Origin: a virus
DNA length: 64,000 nt
Reading direction: 5' to 3' (one strand)
Virus record (IMG/VR): IMGVR_UViG_3300032177_000008
Coordinates: 1-64,000 of that record
The notes below the pieces were generated by a model that saw only the letters and a list, made by a program, of their open reading frames with translations, made no database searches and was not told the origin of the DNA. A program made the translations under genes and the position numbers. This document shows, piece by piece, positions 56,507-63,824 of the stretch; position 1 is the stretch's first letter; the number at the start of each line of letters is the position of its first letter.

Positions 56507-57769
56507 ATGAACTATAAATATACAAGCAATCCATCCGAAGTAGAGGAAATTGCAAAACAACTGCGACTGGAAAAATCTATTGCAGTGGATACAGAAACTA
56601 CCGGCCTACATCCACACGACAACCAAGTGATTCTTCTTTCTTTGAGTAGTCGAAAGAACACTTATCTGATTGATACCCGAGACAAGCGCTGTCTTTTAGC
56701 CTGCAAAGATTTGCTTGCAGATGAAGCAATTGCGAAGTTAGGCTTTAATCTTCTCTTCGATTACAGCATGATCAAGGGGACTGCTGGGATCGATTTAGAA
56801 GGCTGTTGGGATTTATTCTTAGGAGAGATCGCTCTCACAAATGGTATCCAATTTGATGGTCGCAGTTTGGCAGCAGTGACCAAGAAATACATCAAAAAGG
56901 AAAGAGATAAAACTCTCCAAAAGAGCTTCATTGGGCATGTGGGAGAATTCACAACTGAACAACTTGCTTACGCTGCTGAAGATACCGCTGATCTCTTTCT
57001 AATCGGTGACGAGATGAAAAAGAAGATTATACAAGAAAATCTTCTAGCCACTTGGAGAACGGAAAACAACGCGATTCCTGCTTATGGGGATATGTATGTC
57101 TATGGTCAAAAACTTGACACAAGCGCCTGGACTGATCTCATGCATACCCAGCAAGGAAAGTTGCTTGAGGCTAAAAAGGAGCTGGATACCTTCTTTGAGC
57201 CCGTCTATGGACAAGACCTCTTCGGCGGAACGGCAGTAAACTATGGTTCTCATTCACAAGTTCTTTATGGACTTCAGTGGATGGGGGTTGAAATTGATGG
57301 CGCAGAGATTGAAAGCACAGGTAAGGAGGTGCAAAAGAAGATCATGCATCTTCCAGTCATTATGGCACTCAATAAATACCGTGCCGCGGAGACTGCTATT
57401 AGCCGATATGGTCAAAAGTGGTTAGATGCGATCAATAAGAAAACGGGCAGAATCCATCTTCAGAATAATCAATGGGGAACTGAAACTGGACGAGGATCAG
57501 GAAAGGGAGGGCTCAATGATAGAAATATCCCGCGGGATAAACGCTATCGGCAGTGCTTCACAACTGACTCAGACCGGTTGATTTCCACAGTGGATTATAG
57601 CGGGGCAGAGCTGCGTATTTTAGCAGAGCTCTCCGGAGATGAACTCATGATCAAAGGCTTCAACTCAGGAGTGGACTTCCATTGTTTTGTTGCAGCCATG
57701 CTCTTTAATCGGGAGAAAGTAGAGAAGAAAGATCCGATTAGGCAACCTACGAAGACAATCAACTTCGGT
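56507..57769 (+). CDS. DNA polymerase, family A, exon 1 (3'-5' exonuclease and N-terminal polymerase part)
   Basis: 421 codons; with exon 2 the protein has 626 aa. Exonuclease: SIAVDTETTGLHPHDNQVILLSL (D28, E30), GFNLLFDYSM (exo II) and YAAEDTADLF (exo III). Polymerase motif A is STVDYSGAELR (Asp 363). Exon 1 ends within motif B, RQPTKTINFG. No 5' nuclease domain, so the layout is like T7 gp5 rather than Pol I. ATG at 56507 follows GGGAGG; the in-frame ATG at 56468 lies in the promoter. Replicative polymerase of the phage in all likelihood. Confidence 0.9.
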
Positions 57770-57996
57770 TAGCGAGAAGCCGAGCCGAAATAAAACTCAC
57801 TCAATTCAGGGAAACCCGAATTACGTCTATGTAAAGGGCAATCCTGAGCGAATCCGGTGGGAACACTGGAAGCGTGCAACGACTCACAGCGCAGACAGAA
57901 CGCCTGCGGACTGGGTACACGAAAGTGTAAATACGGTGAGGTAGCAAGATTTGCTACAAGGTATAGTCTGGACCAAAAGTAATTTTGGAAAATCCG
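57770..57996 (+). other. group I intron in the DNA polymerase gene
   Basis: 227 bp splitting motif B. P1 forms between exon TTCGGT (57764-57769) and intron GCCGAA (57784-57789), with the required U-G pair at the splice site; the intron's last base is G57996. Conserved core strings are visible: GGGCAATCCTGAGC (Q region, ~57837), GCAACGACTCACAGC (R region, ~57876) and AAGGTATAGTCTGG (S region, ~57958), plus a P5-like AATTCAGGGAAACCCGAATT. Removing it joins NFG to LAYGMG without frame change. It has no internal endonuclease. Confidence 0.9.
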
Positions 57997-58614
57997 TTAG
58001 CTTATGGAATGGGACCCACACGACTTTATGTATCGTTAATGGGTGAAGGATACAAAACAACAATAGAGGAATGCAAGGATCTTTTCGAGCGTTATAAACG
58101 TACTTTCGGTACTGCAGTCGATTGGCTGGAAAGTCAGAAGGCAACTGCACGAAATAAACTCATGATGGTAAACACTTCCGGCAGAAAACGCTGGTGGATC
58201 AAACCAGAATACGGGAGATCAAAAGCAACTGTTCTTGCAGCAATTAGAAAAAAGAACAAAGGAAAGGATCTAACTGAAGACCAAGAAAGTGAAGCTTATA
58301 AAGAAGCTGAGGATAAATGTAAATCAGCCTGGTCTGGAATTGAGCGAGCTGGAGCTAATTTCTTGGTTCAAAGCGAGAACGTAGAATGGACCAAGCAGGC
58401 TATGTACGAAATCAGAAAGGAGTGCAAGAAAAGAAGCTATGACGCACGCATGTACAAAGAAGTCTATGATGAGATCGTTTTAGATGCCCCTAAAACATGC
58501 GCAGAGGAAGTCCACGAGCTTCAGAAGAAAATCATGATCGAGTGTGGCCAGCGCCGAATGAATAAAGTGCCAGTAGAGGTAGAAGGACATTTAGATCCAT
58601 GCTGGACTAAATAA
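57997..58614 (+). CDS. DNA polymerase, family A, exon 2
   Basis: 206 codons including the stop. It continues motif B as LAYGMGPTRL and carries motif C as VYDEIVLD (residues 577-584), where Tyr replaces the usual His before the catalytic Asp-Glu. An intervening KKNKGKDLTEDQESEAYKEAEDKCKSAW is a phage-specific charged insert. An apparent ATG start at 57985 lies in the intron's 3' end and would not make a functional protein. Confidence 0.88.
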   Translation, partial: LAYGMGPTRLYVSLMGEGYKTTIEECKDLFERYKRTFGTAVDWLESQKATARNKLMMVNTSGRKRWWIKPEYGRSKATVLAAIRKKNKGKDLTEDQESEAYKEAEDKCKSAWSGIERAGANFLVQSENVEWTKQAMYEIRKECKKRSYDARMYKEVYDEIVLDAPKTCAEEVHELQKKIMIECGQRRMNKVPVEVEGHLDPCWTK

Positions 58615-58629
58615 TAAAGGAGATGCGCT

Positions 58630-58806
58630 ATGAATTTAGAAGATTTGGATGCGCTAATAGATGAAGAAATTAGCGAAGCTTCTGCAAGAGGAAAGGAATT
58701 TATTAAGCTCATCAAAGAAAGAACTCTTAAAGCACACCTATCTAAAAAATTTATTAAAGAAGCAATAGAAGAGTTTTTTGAAGGAAGTATAAAAACACTG
58801 CACTAG
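58630..58806 (+). CDS. small helical protein
   Basis: 58 aa (NLEDLDALIDEEISEASARGKEFIKLIKERTLKAHLSKKFIKEAIEEFF), all helix, with AAAGGAGATGCGCT before the ATG. Cotranscribed with the polymerase; possibly a polymerase accessory, which is a guess. Confidence 0.6.
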   Translation: MNLEDLDALIDEEISEASARGKEFIKLIKERTLKAHLSKKFIKEAIEEFFEGSIKTLH

Positions 58807-58823
58807 GAATAAGGAACAAAACA

Positions 58824-59126
58824 ATGCAAATAGCCCTAACCAATAAAACACCCAAAGTAGTCACCCGTCTTTCTGTCACCATTGAGCAACTTCAGGAGAT
58901 TATCAAGACTCTCTTGATTGCTAAAGGAAACGCGCTCCCTGGTCAAGAGATTGACCTCGAGATCGCGCCTGGTTATGTTCTTACATTCGATCCTCAGATT
59001 CCTATCTTTAGTGAACAAGCGGACCGGTCTCGAACCCCAATCATTATCATGGGGAGTAAAGCTGAGGAAGAGCTTGAGAGAGATCCTTTTGAAAGAATCA
59101 CAGAAGGCAGACAAGTCATTCAGTAG
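58824..59126 (+). CDS. hypothetical protein
   Basis: 100 aa. TRLSVTIEQLQEIIKTLLIAKG, then ALPGQEIDLEIAPGYVLTFDPQIPIF: helix then beta. No family recognised. Ribosome binding site AGGAATAAGG; terminator follows. Confidence 0.6.
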   Translation: MQIALTNKTPKVVTRLSVTIEQLQEIIKTLLIAKGNALPGQEIDLEIAPGYVLTFDPQIPIFSEQADRSRTPIIIMGSKAEEELERDPFERITEGRQVIQ

Positions 59127-59135
59127 CTGATTATT

Positions 59136-59175
59136 AACCAGGGTTGAGTCCATGCTCGACCCTGGTTATTTTATT
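59136..59175 (+). terminator. rho-independent terminator
   Basis: AACCAGGGTTGAG pairs with CTCGACCCTGGTT around TCCATG, followed by ATTTTATTT. Closes the polymerase transcript. Confidence 0.85.
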
Positions 59176-59191
59176 TGATATGATTTTACTT

Positions 59192-59455
59192 ATGAAAAAG
59201 TCATGGGAGTTGGGGTTTTTGAAAGTGGCTGGGTTAGGGGACTTTTTTAGAGGTGCCCGCGGTGCAGTTCAAAAGTCGGTAAGCGGCTCAGGAATTCGTG
59301 CAGCTGACCTTGCAATAAAAAGAACGTATCCAACTAGCTGGGTACCAAAGGTGGATGCTGTAAATACTAACCGCAATTTTAATGTAAGTGGTTGGTTACC
59401 TGGCAGCCCAATTCCTGAAAAACTACGATACAAAGGACCTAAAAACAAGGCCTGA
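59192..59455 (+). CDS. tagged small protein (KKSWELGFLKVAG)
   Basis: 87 aa from the ATG at 59192; 59180 is an alternative. WELGFLKVAGLGDFFRGARG contains the GF-x-K-x-A core of the shared tag. The body has basic and Gly/Ser stretches. It is the only tagged gene in the rightward right-hand region, and far from the head genes, so the tag does not depend on operon position. Confidence 0.6.
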   Translation: MKKSWELGFLKVAGLGDFFRGARGAVQKSVSGSGIRAADLAIKRTYPTSWVPKVDAVNTNRNFNVSGWLPGSPIPEKLRYKGPKNKA

Positions 59456-59482
59456 CGCACCTGGCAAAAACAGCCCTTTTCC

Positions 59483-59491
59483 GGGTATAAG
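59483..59491 (+). promoter_or_regulatory. phage promoter motif GGGTATAAG
   Basis: GGGTATAAGTTAATTAGTAGAGG, followed by a TGCCCAG..CTGGGCA hairpin (about 59519-59549) and a CCTTT-AAAT-AAAGG mini-hairpin that overlaps the ribosome binding site of the gene at 59587. Confidence 0.6.
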
Positions 59492-59586
59492 TTAATTAGT
59501 AGAGGATTTGCTATCTATTGCCCAGTCATCACTTAACCGATGGCTGGGCATTTGTATTTAAACCACCTTTAAATAAAGGAGAAAAT

Positions 59587-59985
59587 ATGCTTGCAAGAAA
59601 ACTAAAGACTCAGTCCGTAGATCGAGACTTTGAATTGGCTCAGGCTGTTGGAAGAGAAATGCATCGGATCATGGAACCCTATACTAAAGATACAAACACA
59701 TGGTTCCTCGTTGATGCGTCTGCGCAAGCTCTCAGAGACAGTGTCCTAGATAATCATGAAGACCATATTCGAGCAGAAGACCTTAGAGACTTATCGCAAG
59801 CAACTATTCGTAGAATTGCGATTATGCAGCTTCAGCTTGCTGTAGATAAAAAGCAAGTTGAGGAGAATATCAGAAAGATATTTAAAACTGCAAAATGGTA
59901 TCAAAAATGTCAATGCTGGGTAGAGTTAATTATCTATAGAATGTTTATGAGCCGGGTTCGTAATATTGTACAAAAACTAAAATAA
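59587..59985 (+). CDS. hypothetical helical protein
   Basis: 132 aa from the ATG at 59587 (AAGGAGAAAAT). Entirely helical: ELAQAVGREMHRIMEP, EDLRDLSQATIRRIAIMQLQLAV and a basic C-terminus with two Cys (YQKCQCWVEL). No family recognised; a longer start at 59518 runs through the leader hairpin. Confidence 0.6.
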   Translation: MLARKLKTQSVDRDFELAQAVGREMHRIMEPYTKDTNTWFLVDASAQALRDSVLDNHEDHIRAEDLRDLSQATIRRIAIMQLQLAVDKKQVEENIRKIFKTAKWYQKCQCWVELIIYRMFMSRVRNIVQKLK

Positions 59986-59995
59986 GGAGGTCCAA

Positions 59996-60301
59996 ATGAT
60001 GCCCAATCCAGCAACAAAACTAAGTAAAGATGATCATAAGCGATTACGAGAGTTTGTGAAGGTGCTGAGCGAGTTGAGTAAAAACTTCGTTGAGTTTGAT
60101 AAGAGGTACCCTGATGTACTTCCGCTACTCAAAGATCTAGCGGTTCTGCCCAATAAGCAAAACAGTTCCCTTCTAGAAATCTCGGAGTTCCACCTGATAT
60201 CAAAAAGTCTTCATCTGATTAGTACTCGTTTTGCGAGAGATCTGATGATGAAGTTAAATAACAAAGATGCAGAAGTTGTTCAAGTCCCCTGTATTAAATA
60301 A
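59996..60301 (+). CDS. hypothetical helical protein
   Basis: 101 aa with AGGAGGTCCAA before the ATG. Charged helices (KDDHKRLREFVKVLSELSKNFVEFDKRYPDVLP). A perfect inverted repeat follows its stop immediately. Confidence 0.6.
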   Translation: MMPNPATKLSKDDHKRLREFVKVLSELSKNFVEFDKRYPDVLPLLKDLAVLPNKQNSSLLEISEFHLISKSLHLISTRFARDLMMKLNNKDAEVVQVPCIK

Positions 60302-60302
60302 T

Positions 60303-60344
60303 AGGAAATAATTTATATAAAATAATTTATATAAATTATTTCCT
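60303..60344. repeat. perfect 19-bp inverted repeat
   Basis: AGGAAATAATTTATATAAA and its exact complement flank ATAA. It starts one base after the upstream TAA and ends 20 bp before the ATG at 60364. AT-rich hairpin without T-run. It may be an operator, RNA-processing site or weak terminator. Confidence 0.9.
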
Positions 60345-60363
60345 AATTAAAAAGGAGAATCCC

Positions 60364-60963
60364 ATGTCACTCTTGATACGACGTAAGTCCGTCCTGTCTG
60401 GATTAGTTTGGATGCTCGTTGCAGTAGTTCTTGCAGTCGCCTTAGATTATGGTCTGCTTCGCGCAGTCTACAACCCAGAAGTTGTTCTTGAAGGTTTAGT
60501 ACAAACATTTAAAACAATCTGGAAGTTTATACCTGGTAGTGAGCTCTTTCGATTAACACATAGCCCAACTGCAGTTCTTTTGTTCACGGTGATTTTCTGG
60601 GCAACGGTTACAACAAAAAACTTTCTGCCAAGAGCTTATGTGTTTTTAGGGCGAGTGCGGAAGTGTTTTAAAAAGGCAGTTTCGATTACCTTTGTTTCAG
60701 GTATAGCATCAGTAGCCTTAGCGGTCCTGCTATACCAGGAAATTAAAAATGGTGGGTCGGAACTTGAAATCCTTTTTGATCTTTCTGTGCTGCAGATATC
60801 CGTCTACACATTTATTCGTTGTATGCGGAAATTCACTATCCCGGCTATCAAAACATCCTACGACAAAATGAATATTCATCTCGATGAGATGGAGCAAGTT
60901 CGTCAAGGTAATATCAATCCTATCAAAACAAAAGGAGAACGGTCATGTCACGTTGTGCAATAG
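60364..60963 (+). CDS. integral membrane protein
   Basis: 199 aa with hydrophobic segments at about 12-33, 69-82, 103-124 and a weaker one near 140-155, so three to four spans. The C-terminus is basic and polar. It overlaps the lipoprotein gene by 19 bp in another frame, an arrangement also seen with spanin pairs, but this protein does not look like an i-spanin. Confidence 0.7.
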   Translation: MSLLIRRKSVLSGLVWMLVAVVLAVALDYGLLRAVYNPEVVLEGLVQTFKTIWKFIPGSELFRLTHSPTAVLLFTVIFWATVTTKNFLPRAYVFLGRVRKCFKKAVSITFVSGIASVALAVLLYQEIKNGGSELEILFDLSVLQISVYTFIRCMRKFTIPAIKTSYDKMNIHLDEMEQVRQGNINPIKTKGERSCHVVQ

Positions 60964-61145
60964 TCTTATTGTCCTTGTCTATGTGTGCTTGTTCCCTAGC
61001 CCCTATTCGAAACTCGCCACTCTATGCTGAAGCGGGTGCCATCATTATCGCAGTGGAAGCCATCGACATTGTCGCTGGCTGTCCGTTGCAGCTGACTCAG
61101 AAGTTTGGAGACAAACTCCCTGAAGAAGCTAAATGTGATAAATAA
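60945..61145 (+). CDS. small lipoprotein
   Basis: 66 aa. MSRCAIVLLSLSMCACSLAPI is a signal peptide with a lipobox-like MCAC. The mature part includes a hydrophobic stretch (AGAIIIAVEAIDIVAG) and CPLQL. Starts inside the membrane protein gene. Possibly an outer-membrane partner of that protein. Confidence 0.6.
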   Translation: MSRCAIVLLSLSMCACSLAPIRNSPLYAEAGAIIIAVEAIDIVAGCPLQLTQKFGDKLPEEAKCDK

Positions 61146-61154
61146 TTATCAACC

Positions 61155-61189
61155 GAAGGAACTGCACGGCGCTGTCATGCAGTTTCTTC
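61155..61189 (+). terminator. hairpin in the leader between small genes
   Basis: GAAGGAACTGCA pairs with TGCAGTTTCTTC (one mismatch) and a GGCGC.. loop, followed by ATTTATT. Terminator or leader hairpin. Confidence 0.5.
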
Positions 61190-61226
61190 ATTTATTAACA
61201 ACATCAATATAAAAAAGGAGTCCTAT

Positions 61227-61793
61227 ATGTTACCAGTATTACTTGGAATGGCTTATGTGGCTACTGCTGTTGGGTCTGCGACTTATGCTGCTTTGTGGGG
61301 AATTGAGAAAGCTGTTACACCTCCGACTCCGTTCCAAACTCGTCGTAAGGAATTGCATAAGAGTCTTGAAACAGAGTTCGCTAAAATCGATGCATTCTGT
61401 AAGGAGTACGCTGAAGAGACTGCTAAAAAGATGATGGTGAGTGATGATCCAAATATCTTGATCACTCATGAGGGTAATCATTGGCGTGCTACTTCTGCCC
61501 CTCTACATAAGAAGATGGTTTTGGAGGCATTGAATAGTCATTTAGAAACCCTTGTGGGGATTCATAAGGCGGAATCTCTTACTTTTGAGGAACAGCGTGC
61601 ACTAGTTGAGGATGTATTCGAGTGCAGAATAAAAGTAATTATGACGAATACTATAGAAAATGAGCTGGATCGTATAAAAAGGCGAGCAGAAATTGGGATA
61701 TTGAGAATAACTTATAACAAAGAGCTTGGTGCTATTAATAAGGAGGAGGAAGAAGCCTCTAAGACTAATAGCCTAAAACTCGTTAAGTGTTGA
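61227..61793 (+). CDS. hypothetical protein with N-terminal membrane span
   Basis: 188 aa. LPVLLGMAYVATAVGSATYAALWGI is one hydrophobic span; the rest is soluble and helical (RRKELHKSLETEFAKIDAFCKEYAEETAKKM). AAAGGAGTCCTAT precedes the ATG. A monotopic protein facing the cytoplasm is likely. Confidence 0.65.
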   Translation: MLPVLLGMAYVATAVGSATYAALWGIEKAVTPPTPFQTRRKELHKSLETEFAKIDAFCKEYAEETAKKMMVSDDPNILITHEGNHWRATSAPLHKKMVLEALNSHLETLVGIHKAESLTFEEQRALVEDVFECRIKVIMTNTIENELDRIKRRAEIGILRITYNKELGAINKEEEEASKTNSLKLVKC

Positions 61794-61816
61794 TTGCATA
61801 AGTTAGCGCACCAGTG

Positions 61817-61860
61817 AATAAACCCGCGGGCACATGCTGTGTGTACGTGGGTTTATTTTT
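61817..61860 (+). terminator. hairpin terminator
   Basis: AATAAACCC/GGGTTTATT with an inner CGGGCACA/TGTGTACG, followed by TTTT. Separates the small genes at 61.2 and 61.9 kb. Confidence 0.7.
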
Positions 61861-61896
61861 ATCTAACAGTTATTCTATAAATAAAAGGAGATTGTC

Positions 61897-62250
61897 ATGA
61901 ACATTATAAAAAATAATTTAGAATGTCCTTGCTGTAAAAAAATTCTCGCGCTTATACAAGAAGAACGTGGCCAAGCAAATACACTTATGGAGATGACCTC
62001 TGCAAAAAAGACTAGAGTTAAGTACAAAGATGCTTTTGAAGTAGAAAAGGTAAGAATAAGAGAATTGATTTTGAGTCCTAAGTACTTAAAAATACGCGCT
62101 GAATATAGAGAGGTTTTTAATGATGATGACCGCCAAATCCGTAGGCGTAACATTGAAAGAAAAGTACAAACTGAATTAAAACCAAAATTTATGGATGATG
62201 GAATGAGAGATTTTATGAGGTTGTACTTGTTTCATACGAATTACACTTAA
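61897..62250 (+). CDS. zinc-knuckle protein, paralogue A
   Basis: 117 aa. NIIKNNLECPCCKKILALIQEERGQ opens with C-P-C-C; the rest is highly charged helix (KVRIRELILSPKYLKIRAEYREV). It aligns along its length with the next gene's product. Confidence 0.65.
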   Translation: MNIIKNNLECPCCKKILALIQEERGQANTLMEMTSAKKTRVKYKDAFEVEKVRIRELILSPKYLKIRAEYREVFNDDDRQIRRRNIERKVQTELKPKFMDDGMRDFMRLYLFHTNYT

Positions 62251-62270
62251 CCTAACGAAAGGAGATCGCC

Positions 62271-62630
62271 ATGTACGTCATAAAAAACAACCTATCCTGT
62301 CCATGTTGCCAAAAGACTCTTTCCCTTGTTCAAAAGGAAAGAGGTCAAGAAGATGTGCTTCTTGAGGGAGATTTTGCAAAAGAAGTCAAAGCTAAGTGGG
62401 ACATAGATTTCGAGTTCACTAAAGATGTGGTTAAGACTATGCTTTCTGATCCGCGATATGAAGATCTCCGTATCGAATACAAAAAAGCAATTGCAAATGA
62501 AAGCGAAGAAGCTAAGTGGCGGCGTGGTGGGATTGAAGAGATCGTTGAGATCGATGTTGAGGCTAGAATAGATAGTCGATTCATGACTAATAAGATGACA
62601 TTCTTTATCAGAGAATGCTTGCTGGCTTAA
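62271..62630 (+). CDS. zinc-knuckle protein, paralogue B
   Basis: 119 aa. YVIKNNLSCPCCQKTLSLVQKERGQ matches paralogue A at most of the first 25 positions, and SDPRYEDLRIEYKKA matches its SPKYLKIRAEYREV. A tandem duplication. Ribosome binding site AAAGGAGATCGCC. Confidence 0.65.
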   Translation: MYVIKNNLSCPCCQKTLSLVQKERGQEDVLLEGDFAKEVKAKWDIDFEFTKDVVKTMLSDPRYEDLRIEYKKAIANESEEAKWRRGGIEEIVEIDVEARIDSRFMTNKMTFFIRECLLA

Positions 62631-62643
62631 CCAAATTGTTAAT

Positions 62644-62675
62644 GGTGCACACGACATTCTCGTGTGCGCCGTTTT
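62644..62675 (+). terminator. hairpin terminator
   Basis: GGTGCACACGA pairs with TCGTGTGCGCC around CATTC, then GTTTTATTT. Clear intrinsic terminator shape. Confidence 0.75.
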
Positions 62676-62712
62676 ATTTACAATAATATTATTAATATAA
62701 AAAGGAGCAAAA

Positions 62713-63669
62713 ATGCGTTTCAACCAAGAGCTCCATCCGGAGTACGTTTTAAATAAACGCGGAGATAAATTCATCCGCGGTCTTTATCAAGAGATGATGG
62801 ACAATGTTGTTTTTGACCAAGTAAACCCAGAAGAAGTCTATACAAAAAACATTGGGGAACTTGTCAAAGACGATTCTTTCATTCAGCACATCGTTTCATG
62901 CAAAATGTTCAAGCAGTACGGTTCTAAAGTCTATTGCATCCAAAAAGACTTCGGCCAAGATCTTTCAAACATTGACCGAGAAATCCCGATCGATCATTTA
63001 TCCGAACAGTTCATGGGCTACTTCTATCTCCCGCCAGGTACCATTGATGATGATGACGGAGATGTAGAAGGAGCTTATGTCTATATTGGGAAAATGAAGA
63101 ACTACCCCCTCAAGGTGCGTGGAGTGGATAATCCAGAGATGAAGATATTAGCCGTTAGTATGCATAATCGAAGGATGACTACTCAGTCCTTTGGGTATGT
63201 GTTGGGCCATTACTTCACCGAACTTACTGAGGATAAAGTAGGTGCAATGGGGGGTAATAATGGATTCAAAGGTGTTGACTACAGGTACATTGAAGGAAAG
63301 GTTACTGAGATTGGGATCGAGCCTGAAGCGCATAAAAAAAGAAATGCGGTTTACAGACTCTTTGTCAATGCAGTGCTTTACCTTCATTCTCAAGATGCTT
63401 TCATCGATCACTTAAGACCAACGGCTGATCTGTCTCAAACTAAAAAGAAACAAATCGAAGCACAGAAAGGAAAGGTGAATGAGTGTACTGTCCCTGTCAC
63501 TTTGATTAATTGGAACTACGGACAAGAGCGAACTTACAGTGTTGGCCTCACTCAGGTGAAGTCTCATCTGAGGTGGCAACGCTGTGGAGAAAACTTTACT
63601 CAGATCAAACTAATATGGGTGAAAACTCATGAAAGACACTACAAGAATGTAGAAGCTCACGCCCAATAG
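62713..63669 (+). CDS. hypothetical protein with conserved RWQRCG...IWVKTHERH end
   Basis: 318 aa. No enzyme motif in the first two thirds, which is alpha/beta and acidic in patches. The C-terminus VKSHLRWQRCGENFTQIKLIWVKTHERHYKN resembles a signature (H-x-R-x-Q-x-x-G, then K-x-I-W-x-x-P/T-H-x-R) that I associate with phage and plasmid proteins including relatives of the anti-CRISPR AcrVA2; that link is from memory and unverified. AAAGGAGCAAAA precedes the ATG. Confidence 0.6.
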   Translation: MRFNQELHPEYVLNKRGDKFIRGLYQEMMDNVVFDQVNPEEVYTKNIGELVKDDSFIQHIVSCKMFKQYGSKVYCIQKDFGQDLSNIDREIPIDHLSEQFMGYFYLPPGTIDDDDGDVEGAYVYIGKMKNYPLKVRGVDNPEMKILAVSMHNRRMTTQSFGYVLGHYFTELTEDKVGAMGGNNGFKGVDYRYIEGKVTEIGIEPEAHKKRNAVYRLFVNAVLYLHSQDAFIDHLRPTADLSQTKKKQIEAQKGKVNECTVPVTLINWNYGQERTYSVGLTQVKSHLRWQRCGENFTQIKLIWVKTHERHYKNVEAHAQ

Positions 63670-63681
63670 CTTGATTAAACA

Positions 63682-63689
63682 GGTATAAG
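63682..63689 (+). promoter_or_regulatory. phage promoter motif GGTATAAG with long structured leader
   Basis: GGTATAAGATAAATG starts a 135-bp leader. Hairpin 1 pairs GGCAACGAT with ATCGTTGTC and shows ACCTCCT (63722-63728), the anti-Shine-Dalgarno sequence, in its loop. Hairpin 2 (63751-63792) is a perfect 17-bp stem. Confidence 0.55.
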
Positions 63690-63750
63690 ATAAATGTAGG
63701 CAACGATGGCGTTTCATAATTACCTCCTGTTATCGTTGTCTGCCCTAGGT

Positions 63751-63792
63751 GAGAAGAGCACGAATGTAGACATACACATTCGTGCTCTTCTC
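63751..63792. terminator. perfect 17-bp hairpin
   Basis: GAGAAGAGCACGAATGT pairs perfectly with ACATTCGTGCTCTTCTC around an 8-nt loop; ATTACT follows, so the T-run is weak. Either an attenuator before the last gene or a stabilising leader hairpin. Confidence 0.65.
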
Positions 63793-63824
63793 ATTACTAT
63801 AATAATGAACCAAAAGGAGTCAGT

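Noticed and set aside
57985-58614. Separate gene starting MENPLAYGMG
   Set aside because: Its first codons lie in the intron's 3' end; the rest is exon 2 of the polymerase.
60364-61145. Spanin pair (inner-membrane protein overlapping a lipoprotein gene)
   Set aside because: The first protein has three to four membrane spans and no periplasmic coiled coil, unlike i-spanins; only the overlap and lipobox fit.
219-63669. Genome-wide recoding of TAG to an amino acid
   Set aside because: Many genes (for example those ending at 2600, 3665, 8632, 56422, 58806, 63669) end in TAG followed by new ribosome binding sites or nearby backup stops; no gene with an internal TAG in conserved sequence was found.
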